Notes: a model not told the origin generated them from the letters alone. Positions 25,052 to 33,102 are shown, numbered from the stretch's first letter. The stretch is DNA of 41,086 bases from Opitutaceae bacterium (GCA_016794625.1 JAEUGY010000123.1:1-41086), one strand, 5' to 3'. Made by a program: numbers and translations.

Positions 25052-26116
25052 TCATCCCGCTGGGCGGCGCGATGGAGCGGTCTGACCGTCGACCCAGAAG
25101 CCTTCGATCATGCTGAACACGGGCCGCTGCGGGAGGCCCTGTTCGTTGTGGTAAAGCTGGCTGGCGAGGATGTCGATGGCGGTGGCTCCGATGAGGGGCA
25201 GGTTTTGGTTGATGCCGGTCACATCCTCGACTTGGTCGAGGTGAAATTGTTCAACGTCGAGGGCTGCGTAGGCCATGTCACCCGGGATGGAATAGCCGAG
25301 TGCGCGGAGCGTGAGAAATGGCTTGGGGCCAAACCCGATCACGGCATCGGGCCGGGTGCGCCGCAGCCAGGCGGAGACCCGGCGGCCGGAATCGGTGGAG
25401 AAGGTCACAAGTGGTTCCAGTTTGGTCCCCTCGGACATGGCCTGCGCCGCGAGGTAACCTCCCAACCAACTGTAATTCACCCTGCTGTTTTCGTCCTGAT
25501 CGAGCATCAGGCCGATGCGCCGGTAGCCGAGCCCCGTGAGGCGTTCAAAGGCGAGAAAGGCGCCGCGAAAGTGGTTGTGCGTGGCCCGGTGCAAGGCGTG
25601 TTGATTGAAGACATAGCCGAGGCCGACGCAGATCATGCGGGCCCAGTCCAGCTCGTACGGGTAGACCGCGACCGGGAAAGGCGAGATCAGGCTGCCCTGA
25701 ATCGCGCGCGCATGGAGCATCCGGCACGTCGCTGCGGACGCACTGCCGGCCGGCCCCAGCCAGAAGGGCTCGACCCGCATACCCAGGCGCTGGGCCCGCT
25801 GCCGTGCCCCTTCGTAGAAGCCCACGCTGGCGGAGTGGTGCTTCCAATCTTCGGCCGTGGGGCCACCGGTGAGGAACCCCACCACCTCCGGCGCCGCCTT
25901 GGCGTGCTTGAGGCGCACCTGGCTCATCAGGGCGGAAACGAGCAGATTGGAACGGTACCCAAGACGGTCTGCCAGGCGCCGGATGCGCGCCCGCGTGCGC
26001 TCCGGAATCGAGGGGTGATTGCGCAGGCTGAGGGACACGGTGGTGTGGCTGACCCGGGCGCGACGCGCAATCTCGCGCAGGGTGGGCGGAGTTGGGGGAG
26101 GCTTGGTCGCGGACAT
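25052..26116 (-). CDS. LacI family transcriptional regulator
   Basis: 354 residues. The N-terminal helix-turn-helix and hinge helix are clear: TLREIARRARVSHTTVSLSL, RNHPSIPERTRARIRRLADR, LGYRSN. The periplasmic-binding-protein-like effector domain follows (VVGFLTGG ... FLAFERLTGLGYRRIGLMLD ... RPDAVIGFGPKPFLTL ... ALDVEQFHLDQVEDVTGINQN). It is divergent from the TonB receptor gene and its GH28 partner, so it probably represses them and releases on binding an uronate- or pectin-derived sugar (inference). Confidence 0.93.
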   Translation of the reverse strand: MSATKPPPTPPTLREIARRARVSHTTVSLSLRNHPSIPERTRARIRRLADRLGYRSNLLVSALMSQVRLKHAKAAPEVVGFLTGGPTAEDWKHHSASVGFYEGARQRAQRLGMRVEPFWLGPAGSASAATCRMLHARAIQGSLISPFPVAVYPYELDWARMICVGLGYVFNQHALHRATHNHFRGAFLAFERLTGLGYRRIGLMLDQDENSRVNYSWLGGYLAAQAMSEGTKLEPLVTFSTDSGRRVSAWLRRTRPDAVIGFGPKPFLTLRALGYSIPGDMAYAALDVEQFHLDQVEDVTGINQNLPLIGATAIDILASQLYHNEQGLPQRPVFSMIEGFWVDGQTAPSRRPAG

Positions 26117-26154
26117 GGCTTCAGGCGACGGCGGAGCGCGTCACGGGGCAATTT

Positions 26155-26170
26155 CATTTTACGTGGAAAG
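26155..26170. promoter_or_regulatory. Weak candidate LacI-type operator
   Basis: CATTTTACGTGGAAAG has an imperfect dyad around the central CG (TTTTA-CG-TGGAAA) and lies 39 bases upstream of the LacI start, in the intergenic region shared with the receptor gene. Half-site symmetry is partial, so this is only a candidate. Confidence 0.25.
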
Positions 26171-26304
26171 TAGCGCGGTGCTTGGCCCGAACGTACTTCC
26201 TGCTTCAGGGTGCGGCCGTCGATCCCGCTCTTCTTGAGCAACCCAATCGCGCCGCCGGTGCAGTCTGTTCCGGTGCTTGTCCTCAGACCTTACCCCCCGC
26301 CACC

Positions 26305-28593
26305 ATGTCCCCCTCGCTTGCCCCGCGGCCTTCGGCTGCTCTCCTCTCCCGCTTGCTTCTTCCGTCCCTGCTCCTGGCCACCGCCGCCCGCCTGTACGCT
26401 CAGGTCCCGGCCCCGGCGGTGGTGGAGGACAAGACCATCGAGTTGTCCCCCTTCACCGTCTCCACTGAATCGGGCGACCGTTATCACTCCGCCGACGCCA
26501 TCTCGGCCGTCCGGGTGCGGGCGCCGTTGCTGGAAACCGCGAGCACCATCTCCGTGGTGACTCGGGAAATGATGGACGACCTCGCTCCGAATCGGGTGTT
26601 CGATGTCACCCGGTACATCGCGGGTGTGCAGGAAGGCCGCGGCGTGCAGTTTCAGGACCGGATGATCATTCGCGGCTTTGAAACCCAGGGCGGGGCGCGG
26701 ACCGTGGACAATTTTCTGCAGTCGGCCGATGCCGACAACATCGACGAGTCGGTCGTCGATCGCATCGAGGTCAGCAAAGGTCCGAATGCCATCCTCTCTC
26801 CGGCGGGAGCCCCTGGCGGATCGCTCAATATCATCACCAAGTCACCGTCGTTCCGTCGGAAGCACCTGCTGACCGCCCAGATCGGCCTGTTCGACTCGCA
26901 AAAGGCGTTGCTCGACATGACCGGGCCGATCCGCGGCAGCGAACAGTTCGCCTACCGCATGGTCGCTTCGATCCAGGACACGCGCCGTTACTGGTCGAGC
27001 GAGGCCGATCTGCGCGGCCGCGCCCTGGCCCCGATGCTGTCGTGGAAAATCTCGGACCGCACGACTCTGACGATGAAGCTCGTCGCTTCCGAGCACTGGA
27101 TCTTTCGTGAGCCCCTGCTCATCATCGACCCCAGTGTCACTGCCGCGACGGACAAGCCGTTTCTCGCTCCCCGACTGGCCCCGAAGAGCTTGAACGGCAT
27201 CCAGCCTTGGAGTCATGTGGGAACACACAGCGCGGACTTTTTCTCGGTGCTCACCACCAACCTCAATGAGCACATCAACCTGCGGTTTGCCGGCAACGGC
27301 CGTTACTACTTTGAAGACTCCGAACAGAACTTCCTCTCCACGCCCGGATTGAGCAACCGCTACCATCCCCGGACCGGCGAGCTGACTCAGGACTACACGT
27401 GGGCGATCATGGGCGGAGTCCCCGTTTCCACGTTCTCTCCCTTCTTCGATCCCGCCAACATTCCGAACCGCGGCGACATCCAGGCGACCCGTCGAAAAAC
27501 CGCCAATCTCCAGGCCGACGCCGTTGCCAGCTACCGATTCGGCGAAGTCAGCTCCCAAACCGTGACCGGACTGGGTTACTCCCGGCAGACGGGATATGGG
27601 CGCGGTCGCAACGGGGTCATGCCGGGGATCGATCTCTCGAACCCCGACCGGCGCTCCACGCCGGTTTACGGCTCCACCTTCTCCTTCTACAATGCGAACA
27701 CCTACACCAATGTTCAGGCCTATCTGAACCAGCGCCTGGGCTTCCTGCAGGACCGGCTGTACGTCACCGCGGGGTTGATGCACTATGACACCCGGACCAC
27801 GGGAAGGAATGTGCTGACCGGCGCGGCACCCAGCGTGCTCGACGACGCGAAGGACATGTGGAGCGCCAGCGTGTTGTACAAAGTGCGCGACAATGCCGCG
27901 CTCTATTACAGCCGCTCCAAAAACGCCTCGCCGGTCATCGCGAACAATCTGCCGCTCTGGCGCGAGGGCGTGCAGGACGAGCTTGGTTTCAAGACGGCCT
28001 TCTTCGAACGCAAGCTCTCGCTCAATGGCTCCTACTTCGAGATTTCCCAGACCAACGTCACCGTGCCGAATCCGGCCTACCAGACGGATCAGACCGTGCC
28101 CCAGACGCTCGTTTCAGACCTGAACAACCACGGCTTCGAAGTCGAGTTGATGGGCAGCCTGTCCCCGGATCTTTCCGTCATCGCCACGTACTCGCAGCTC
28201 AAGATGCGGGACAGCCTGGGTCGCAAGGTGCGCGGCGTGGCCGACAACAATGCGTCACTACTCGTCAACTACCGATTCAAGGAGGGGACGTTCAAGGATC
28301 TCGCGATCCATGCGGGGGTCAGCTACAGCGGTCGGCGGGCGGGTGACGTTCCGGACGGCAACTTCACGGCCTTGGGTGTGGTCAAGCAGGTGAGCTTCTA
28401 CCTGGAGCCGCAGTATGTCACCACGCTGGGCTTCAATTACCGCTGGAGCCAGGCTCTGCTGACCCGTCTGACCATCGACAATGTGTTGGATGACAAGGAC
28501 TACATTGCGGTCGCGGGCGGGCGGGTCGCCGGGACGGGCATCACCACGGCGCCGGGTCGCAATCTCCGCCTGAGCACGACCTTTCAGTTCTGA
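26305..28593 (+). CDS. TonB-dependent outer-membrane receptor
   Basis: 762 residues from ATG 26305. After a signal peptide (to about residue 32, ending RLYAQ) comes KTIELSPFTVST, the N-terminal TonB-box-like motif typical of Opitutaceae receptors. The plug domain follows (TASTISVVTREMMDDLAPN, VTRYIAGVQEG, DRMIIRGFE, DRIEVSKGPNAILSP, GGSLNIITKSP), and then a beta-barrel with the usual TonB-receptor C-terminus (RWSQALLTRLTIDNVLDDKDYI ... NLRLSTTFQF, terminal Phe). The plug resembles siderophore-type receptors (FpvA/FhuA style), but its place between a LacI regulator and a GH28 hydrolase points to oligosaccharide uptake. No SusD-like partner is present. Confidence 0.93.
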   Translation: MSPSLAPRPSAALLSRLLLPSLLLATAARLYAQVPAPAVVEDKTIELSPFTVSTESGDRYHSADAISAVRVRAPLLETASTISVVTREMMDDLAPNRVFDVTRYIAGVQEGRGVQFQDRMIIRGFETQGGARTVDNFLQSADADNIDESVVDRIEVSKGPNAILSPAGAPGGSLNIITKSPSFRRKHLLTAQIGLFDSQKALLDMTGPIRGSEQFAYRMVASIQDTRRYWSSEADLRGRALAPMLSWKISDRTTLTMKLVASEHWIFREPLLIIDPSVTAATDKPFLAPRLAPKSLNGIQPWSHVGTHSADFFSVLTTNLNEHINLRFAGNGRYYFEDSEQNFLSTPGLSNRYHPRTGELTQDYTWAIMGGVPVSTFSPFFDPANIPNRGDIQATRRKTANLQADAVASYRFGEVSSQTVTGLGYSRQTGYGRGRNGVMPGIDLSNPDRRSTPVYGSTFSFYNANTYTNVQAYLNQRLGFLQDRLYVTAGLMHYDTRTTGRNVLTGAAPSVLDDAKDMWSASVLYKVRDNAALYYSRSKNASPVIANNLPLWREGVQDELGFKTAFFERKLSLNGSYFEISQTNVTVPNPAYQTDQTVPQTLVSDLNNHGFEVELMGSLSPDLSVIATYSQLKMRDSLGRKVRGVADNNASLLVNYRFKEGTFKDLAIHAGVSYSGRRAGDVPDGNFTALGVVKQVSFYLEPQYVTTLGFNYRWSQALLTRLTIDNVLDDKDYIAVAGGRVAGTGITTAPGRNLRLSTTFQF

Positions 28594-28618
28594 CCAGTCC
28601 GCCCTTTTCGCAATTTTC

Positions 28619-30250
28619 GTGAGTTCCTCCCACGGTCAGGAGTCGGCTGGGCGAGCATGCGCCTGGCCCGAGTTTGACGTGCGCCGCTTTGGCGCCGTCG
28701 GCGACGGGCGCAGTCTCGCGACCGCCGCCATCAATCAGGCCCTGCTCGCGGCGGAGGCCGCGGGAGGTGGCACGGTGGTGGTGCCCGCGGGCGACTACCT
28801 GTGTCACTCCATCCAGTTGAGGAGTCACGTGACCCTGCATCTGGGCGCCGGCGCGACGCTCATAGCCGCGGATCCGCCATCGCCCGGGGAGGCCGGTGGG
28901 TACGATGCTCCCGAGGAAGGGCCGGTCAATCTCTACCAGGACTTTGGCCACTCGCGATTCCGCAACAGCTTGATTTGGGGCGAACATCTCGACGGGGTGA
29001 CGATCGAAGGGCCCGGATGCATTTACGGGCGCGGCCTGAGCCGTGGCAACGGTCGCAAGGCGATGCCCGTTGGGGTCGTGGGACCGCAGCCGCCGGGGCA
29101 CCTGCCGGATGTCCTGGAGGCGGACGGTCCGGTGCCCAGCGAGGGAGAGCCCGTGACTTCCGGTCCCTTCGGATATCCCCATCCATCGGATACGTTGCCC
29201 CGCGGTGTCGGCAACAAGGCGATCGCCCTGCGCGAGTGCCGCCGGGTTTTGGTGCGCGATGTGACCATCCTGCATGGCGGACACTTTGCGGTGCTGGCGA
29301 CCGGCTGTGACCACGTCACGCTCGACCATCTCCTGATCGACACCAATCGAGACGGCATTGACATCGATGGGTGCGCCAATGTCCGCATTTCGCGCTGCTC
29401 GGTGAACTCGCCCTGGGATGATGCCATCTGCGTAAAAACGTCGTTTGGGCTTGGACATCTGCGGCCCGTCGAAGCGGTCACCATCAGCGACTGTTTTGTC
29501 AGTGGGTTCGTCGAGGGTACGTTGCTCGATGGCACCCGGCGTCCCGAAGTGCGCCATCGTGGGGGGCCGATTGGACGGATCAAACTTGGCACGGAGGGCA
29601 GCGGGGGATTTCGCACGATAGCGATCAGCAACTGTGTTTTTGATTCCTGCCGCGGTCTGGCCTTGGAGCAGGTGGATGGCGCGGGGCTGGAACAGGTCGT
29701 GGTGACCAATCTGACCATGCGTCAGGTGATGAATGCGCCGATTTTCATCCGGCTTGGCGGTCGCTTGCGGGCGCCCGGGGCGGAGACTCCAGGCCGCGCG
29801 GGCCGGATTGCGATCAGCCAAGTGTGCGCTCATCTGGCGGTCCCAGATCATGGCATTTTTATCGCGGGTCTGGCCGGCCATCCAGTGACGGATGTCCATC
29901 TGGATGGGATTCAGATCTTCGCCTGCGGCGGGGCGCCGGCATCGACAGTGAATCGGGAGGTTGCGGAGATGGTGCGGGATTATCCCGAGCCCTACCTCTT
30001 CGGACCGCTGCCCGCGTGGGGCCTGTATGTGCGCCATGCCGCCCGCATCCGGGTGCGGAATCTTTCACTCCATGGAGACCGTCCCGACCCGCGACCCGCG
30101 GTGCACCTCGAGGACGTGGACGCGAGCGACGTCACCGGATTGCGAGTGTCCGGAGATGCCGGCGTGGCAAGGTGGACATTGATCCAGGTCCGTGGACTGC
30201 GCGTGCGCGACTCTGACGGATGGACGGATGAAGGGCCTCCCGTCCCGTAG
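28619..30250 (+). CDS. GH28 family hydrolase (polygalacturonase-like)
   Basis: 543 residues from GTG 28619, 25 bases after the receptor's stop, so probably co-transcribed. The right-handed beta-helix starts at FDVRRFGAVGDGRSLATAAI and has GGGTVVVPAGDYLCHSIQL. GH28 catalytic motifs: N243-R-D245-G-I-D248 (for NTDGxD), D267-D268 in SPWDDAICVK, His280 in GLGH (possible), and R320-I-K322. These acids hydrolyse alpha-galacturonosyl or rhamnogalacturonan-type bonds. There is no signal peptide from this start, so either the enzyme acts on imported oligomers in the cytoplasm or the start is wrong. A Gly-rich loop near residues 285-330 is unusual. Confidence 0.9.
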   Translation: MSSSHGQESAGRACAWPEFDVRRFGAVGDGRSLATAAINQALLAAEAAGGGTVVVPAGDYLCHSIQLRSHVTLHLGAGATLIAADPPSPGEAGGYDAPEEGPVNLYQDFGHSRFRNSLIWGEHLDGVTIEGPGCIYGRGLSRGNGRKAMPVGVVGPQPPGHLPDVLEADGPVPSEGEPVTSGPFGYPHPSDTLPRGVGNKAIALRECRRVLVRDVTILHGGHFAVLATGCDHVTLDHLLIDTNRDGIDIDGCANVRISRCSVNSPWDDAICVKTSFGLGHLRPVEAVTISDCFVSGFVEGTLLDGTRRPEVRHRGGPIGRIKLGTEGSGGFRTIAISNCVFDSCRGLALEQVDGAGLEQVVVTNLTMRQVMNAPIFIRLGGRLRAPGAETPGRAGRIAISQVCAHLAVPDHGIFIAGLAGHPVTDVHLDGIQIFACGGAPASTVNREVAEMVRDYPEPYLFGPLPAWGLYVRHAARIRVRNLSLHGDRPDPRPAVHLEDVDASDVTGLRVSGDAGVARWTLIQVRGLRVRDSDGWTDEGPPVP

Positions 30251-30424
30251 TGTGGCGTTGATCCGCAGGAAAGGACGTTGCGGCCGCCAAACGAGACGAC
30301 GCAGGGCGGGGCCCGGGGGCCAGGTCGCGGCCTCGACGAGGCCACCTCCAACGGAAGAGAGGTCTTGTGTTGGAGGCGGGGTCGCCGTCCCCGCGGGGAC
30401 GGGCCTTCGCGGCACTCTGGGGAC
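30251..30424. other. Repeat-bearing spacer C
   Basis: Between the GH28 gene (ends 30250) and the small membrane protein gene (ends 30425). It is filled largely by a REPIN-like structure of two hairpins with inverted flanks at 30331-30394. No gene is seen. Confidence 0.6.
30331..30394. repeat. REPIN-like pair of hairpins, copy C
   Basis: Left hairpin GGCCTC-GAC-GAGGCC (30331-30345); flank CCTCCAAC (30347-30354) is the exact inverted copy of GTTGGAGG (30369-30376); right hairpin GCGGGGTC-GCC-GTCCCCGC (30376-30394, one mismatch). The right arm and its TTGGAGGCGGGG lead match the minus strand at 3351-3375. The two arms have different stem sequences but the same frame, as in REP pairs. Confidence 0.72.
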
Positions 30425-30808
30425 TCAGGACTGGGCTCGACCCTGGAGGGGGTGCAGGCGCGCATCTGCATGCGCTCTCATCGAGACCTGACGACCGGGC
30501 AGACGGACCGGGGCGGCTGCGAAGGGTTGAAACGTTGGGCGGTGCGCTGCGTTGTCTGGATGTGTGAACGCCCCTCGTGCGGGAAAGAGCGTGGCTGCGG
30601 CGCGCCGCCGCCGCAGCGGACGGAGGGCGCGCCGGGGGCGGCCGTACTCCACCGTCAGGAGGAGCCCGATCATGATGGCGACGAAGAAGCCAAGGGCGTT
30701 CGCGTGGCTGACGATGGCGGGCAGGCGTGCCCCCGCCAGCTCCGCGAGGACGAGCACCGGATACGTCACCGCGTAGGCCTGCAGCAGGAATGGGAACGAG
30801 AATTTCAT
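30425..30808 (-). CDS. Small membrane protein with sigma-54 promoter (paralog 1)
   Basis: 127 residues from ATG 30808. MKFSFPFLLQAYAVTYPVLVLAELAGAR is a first membrane segment; a second follows (ALGFFVAIMIGLLLTVEYGR). Then comes a basic block PRRALRPLRRRRAA and a Pro/Arg-rich tail. The gene at 32006-32302 encodes a related protein with the same plan (two segments, then LDYARSPRPLRPL). The motif Y-x-R-x-x-R-x-L-R-P-L (YGRPRRALRPL) is shared. Expression probably depends on a bacterial enhancer-binding protein and RpoN, because a consensus sigma-54 promoter ends about 28 bases upstream of the start. Function unknown. Confidence 0.68.
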   Translation of the reverse strand: MKFSFPFLLQAYAVTYPVLVLAELAGARLPAIVSHANALGFFVAIMIGLLLTVEYGRPRRALRPLRRRRAAATLFPARGAFTHPDNAAHRPTFQPFAAAPVRLPGRQVSMRAHADARLHPLQGRAQS

Positions 30809-30835
30809 GGTCGTGTGGTTTTGAGAACCTACCTT

Positions 30836-30851
30836 TGCAGGCATCGTGCCA
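30836..30851 (-). promoter_or_regulatory. Sigma-54 promoter (-24/-12) of paralog 1
   Basis: On the minus strand the sequence TGGCACGATGCCTGCA has GG and GC exactly 10 bases apart, as required for RpoN, and an almost perfect TGGCACG-N4-NTGCA consensus. The -12 GC falls about 29 bases before the start codon of the gene at 30808. A transcription start near 30825 is expected. Confidence 0.85.
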
Positions 30852-30958
30852 GACTGACGTCGTATTCTTAAATGTCTCCAGCGCAGGGGTATGAATAGAA
30901 TCGTCTCGGTTCTTGATCGCAAGACGAGGGCCCTTTGGTGCGATGCCGGGATACCGTT

Positions 30959-30974
30959 GTCCCGCAAACGGGAC
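30959..30974. promoter_or_regulatory. Inverted repeat, candidate enhancer (UAS) of paralog 1
   Basis: GTCCC-GCAAAC-GGGAC (here extended by one further pair, G and C). Its centre is 117 bases from the GG of the sigma-54 promoter, in the usual range of enhancer sites for RpoN activators. The same half-sites with the same spacing and the same distance occur upstream of paralog 2. A GCCGCCGGC string 15 bases beyond it is also shared. Confidence 0.7.
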
Positions 30975-31029
30975 TGTCGCCGGCAGCGTGCCGCCGGCCG
31001 TCGAAGAAGGGAAAAGCTGAATACGAAAA

Positions 31030-31063
31030 CGCCGCGCCTCCCAGTGAAGGGACGGGCGCGGCG
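31030..31063 (-). terminator. Rho-independent terminator after the beta-rich secreted protein gene
   Basis: CGCCGCGCC (31030-31038) pairs with GGCGCGGCG (31055-31063). On the minus strand the hairpin is followed by TTTTCG. It stands 39 bases past the stop of the gene that ends at 31103, so it would end that transcript before the next regulatory region. Confidence 0.7.
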
Positions 31064-31102
31064 GTTACGGATCCGACCGGAAGGGCCGGAAGGAGAGACG
31101 GC

Positions 31103-31912
31103 CTATTCAACGTCCAGGTCGGCCGGGATGTCGTAGACCTCGATCAAGACGCTGCCTCCGGCGGACGTGGCGGAGGCGCCCTCGACCCGCACGGTGTAGG
31201 CACCAGGAGTGAGGGTGACCACCCGGGCGGCGTCGGCGGAACCGAGGGCCAGGGGAAAGGCGCCGGCCGTGGCGGTGGCGGTCTCCACCTCCGTCCTTCC
31301 CGGCTGATCGGACCAGTTGTCATTGAAGAAAAGCGTCAGGCCATTGCGCTGCACGCTGAGAAACGGATTGGCCAGCGGAGCGGTCACACCAAAGCCGGCG
31401 AGTCCCGGACCCACGGCGCGGATCAGGACCGAGCGCGGTCGGTCGGTGATGATGAAGCCGGCGGTGGCGGAGTCGCCCGGACCGGCCAGCCGGACCAGCG
31501 TCGAGAGATTGACGACACGCCCATTGGCGAAGGCCGCATCCTCGCGGACACCGACCGCGTAGTAGGTGTTGTCGCCGACAAAGATTGTCACCGCATTCTC
31601 CAGCACCTCGAAGTTCGTGAGGGCGCCCGAACCCAGGGCGTAGTAGGCGTGCCAGTAGTCGGTGCTGACCAGGGTGCGGTTCAGGGCGTAGCTGGGGAGG
31701 TTGGCCGGCCGGTCGATCACCACGGCGGGGCGCCAGCGAATGCTCTCATTGAGCAGCAGCACGCCCGTTTGACGGGAGAGTTTCCCCGGACCGGCTTCGG
31801 AGAAGCGCGTGATGGCGATCCGGTCGAGCCGGAACAGTTCGGCGGCTTGCGCCGCCACGGCGGTGGCGGAGGCGGCCAGGAGCAGGGCGAACCAGGATTT
31901 GAAAGCGGGCAT
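31103..31912 (-). CDS. Secreted beta-rich protein of Opitutaceae type
   Basis: 269 residues with a signal peptide (WFALLLAASATAVAAQA). The N-terminal half holds FRLDRIAITRFSEAGPGKLS and VLENAVTIFVGDNTYYAVGV. The C-terminal half carries the motif chain FIITDRPRSVLIRAVGPGLA, FGVTAPLANPFLSVQRNGLT, FFNDNWSDQPG, FPLALGSADAARVVTLTPGAYTVRV, SGGSVLIEVYDI. This chain is a frequent module in exported proteins of Opitutaceae; I know no assigned function. It lies between the two sigma-54-linked small membrane protein genes, separated from each by a terminator hairpin. Confidence 0.8.
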   Translation of the reverse strand: MPAFKSWFALLLAASATAVAAQAAELFRLDRIAITRFSEAGPGKLSRQTGVLLLNESIRWRPAVVIDRPANLPSYALNRTLVSTDYWHAYYALGSGALTNFEVLENAVTIFVGDNTYYAVGVREDAAFANGRVVNLSTLVRLAGPGDSATAGFIITDRPRSVLIRAVGPGLAGFGVTAPLANPFLSVQRNGLTLFFNDNWSDQPGRTEVETATATAGAFPLALGSADAARVVTLTPGAYTVRVEGASATSAGGSVLIEVYDIPADLDVE

Positions 31913-31952
31913 GGCTTAAAAGCGAGAGGACCCGGACGGGGAGGAAAGGGAA

Positions 31953-31978
31953 GGCGGAGGCCCCGGGGGGCCTCCGCC
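31953..31978 (-). terminator. Terminator hairpin after paralog 2
   Basis: A perfect 10-base stem (GGCGGAGGCC with GGCCTCCGCC) around CCGGGG. On the minus strand it is followed by pyrimidine-rich TTCCCTTTCC. It is 28 bases after the stop at 32006. Confidence 0.6.
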
Positions 31979-32005
31979 TGTGGTGGTCGGACCGTTACAG
32001 AACGA

Positions 32006-32302
32006 TCAGTTCAAGAGGGACGCCGAACGACGCAGGGCGAGCGCATTGCCCCGGGAGAAGGCCTCCATCGCGGGCTGGAGCCGCGGCCGGAGTGCAGACC
32101 GGGAAACGAGCGGCCGCAGGGGCCGGGGACTGCGCGCGTAGTCGAGGAAGAAGAGGCACAGCGCGCCGGCCGCCGCGAAGGTGGCCAGCATCGTTTCCGC
32201 GGAGAGCGCGGCCGGAATGGATGCACCGGTCAGTCCGGCGGCGGTGGCGGCCAGAAGAACAAGGAGGCTCGTGAGCGAAATCGAAGTAAGGTTGGTTTTC
32301 AT
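32006..32302 (-). CDS. Small membrane protein with sigma-54 promoter (paralog 2)
   Basis: About 98 residues from ATG 32302 (an in-frame ATG at 32314 would leave almost no leader after the expected start of transcription; 32302 gives the same promoter-to-start geometry as paralog 1). MKTNLTSISLTSLLVLLAATAAGLTGAS is the first membrane segment; AETMLATFAAAGALCLFFLDYAR the second; then SPRPLRPLVSRSALRPRL. The Tyr-x-Arg-x-x-Arg-Pro-Leu-Arg-Pro-Leu motif matches paralog 1. Function unknown. Confidence 0.65.
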   Translation of the reverse strand: MKTNLTSISLTSLLVLLAATAAGLTGASIPAALSAETMLATFAAAGALCLFFLDYARSPRPLRPLVSRSALRPRLQPAMEAFSRGNALALRRSASLLN

Positions 32303-32331
32303 GGCAGAAGTCATGGTGATGCACCCTGCTT

Positions 32332-32347
32332 TGCACGCGCCGTGCCA
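32332..32347 (-). promoter_or_regulatory. Sigma-54 promoter (-24/-12) of paralog 2
   Basis: On the minus strand TGGCACGGCGCGTGCA: GG and GC 10 bases apart, and identical to the paralog 1 element except for the N4 block and one base. The -12 GC lies about 31 bases before ATG 32302. Confidence 0.85.
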
Positions 32348-32454
32348 ACCGCATCATGGAGTGTTAAGCCATTGATATGGAGGTGATAACGTTTGTTCCG
32401 ATGAATTCAACCCGCCGATTGTAAGGCCCGGGGGTTCAGTGCTGGGAAGCCAAG

Positions 32455-32470
32455 GTCCCAAAAGCGGGAC
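32455..32470. promoter_or_regulatory. Inverted repeat, candidate enhancer (UAS) of paralog 2
   Basis: GTCCC-AAAAGC-GGGAC, centre 117 bases upstream of the -24 GG of the sigma-54 promoter, exactly as for paralog 1. A GCCGCCGGC string (32486-32494) stands at the same distance on the far side as in the paralog 1 region (30990-30998). Confidence 0.7.
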
Positions 32471-32586
32471 GCCGCGGCCCGCGAAGCCGCCGGCAAGGGG
32501 CGATCGTCCGTTTGCCACCCGGCAGGGAGGCCTGTACCAGAAAAACGATTACGAACCCGGCCGTCCGCCGGGCCCGCCGGCGGGAG

Positions 32587-33102
32587 TCACGCCACCTTCA
32601 GGCAGCAGTGCTTGTACTTGCGTCCGCTGCCGCACGGACAGGGGTCGTTGCGGCCGACCTTGGGGCCGGCGGATTTCACGGGGGCGGGCCCGGTGCGCAG
32701 CGTGCGTGTGTAGTACCAAATGCCTTGGATACGCTGGAATTCGGACTTTTCCTGCAGGACGCCCTCCTGGCCGTGGTCGTCGAAATAGGCGGAAAACTCC
32801 ACCGTCGCCATGTCCGGCCGGGGGCCGTTTTCGTGGTGGTGGATTTCGAGGCGCGTCCACACCAGATCGTCCTGGTCCCCTTCGTCCACATAGGGCTGCC
32901 GCGAAGTCGTGAGATACGAGCGATGCAGGTACCGGTGGTCCCCGATGGCGTGGGCCGTGAACCGCGAACGCATCAGGTCTTCCGCCGTCGCGGCGGGGCG
33001 CTCCTGCGCGAGAATCGCGCCGCAACAGGCGGCGAAGGTGAGGGCGCGTCCGCAGGGACACGGGGATTCGGCGGAAGGTTGGGCGCGCGGCGAAACGGTC
33101 AT
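32587..33102 (-). CDS. YchJ-like SEC-C motif protein
   Basis: About 171 residues from ATG 33102. N-terminal SPCPCGRALTFAACCGAIL zinc-binding segment; central NTF2-like YchJ domain (EDLMRSRFTAHAIGDHRYLH, RSYL, WTRLEIHHHE, ATVEFSAYF, EFQRIQGIWYYTRT); and a C-terminal SEC-C zinc motif (GRNDPCPCGSGRKYKHCC). This matches the UPF0225/YchJ family with two metal-binding ends. It is probably cytoplasmic. The exact role of YchJ is not established; SEC-C motifs bind zinc and often contact the ribosome or SecB in other proteins. Confidence 0.9.
   Translation of the reverse strand: MTVSPRAQPSAESPCPCGRALTFAACCGAILAQERPAATAEDLMRSRFTAHAIGDHRYLHRSYLTTSRQPYVDEGDQDDLVWTRLEIHHHENGPRPDMATVEFSAYFDDHGQEGVLQEKSEFQRIQGIWYYTRTLRTGPAPVKSAGPKVGRNDPCPCGSGRKYKHCCLKVA

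Noticed and set aside
28541..30037. Long minus-strand open frame antisense to GH28
   Set aside because: The plus-strand frame carries the GH28 catalytic motifs.
30375..30400. Further GTCCC/GGGAC enhancer site at 30387
   Set aside because: The half-sites there are separated by 4 bases, not 6, and belong to the GC-rich repeat hairpin; it lies downstream of the gene.
30940..31000. Riboswitch-like clustered hairpins upstream of paralog 1
   Set aside because: The conserved cores of cobalamin or c-di-GMP riboswitches are not present, and the region lies upstream of the promoter on the relevant strand, so it would not be transcribed into the leader.
30868..31110. Minus-strand open frame in the region upstream of paralog 1
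   Set aside because: It overlaps the terminator hairpin, the inverted repeat and the sigma-54 promoter region, and has no protein-like pattern.
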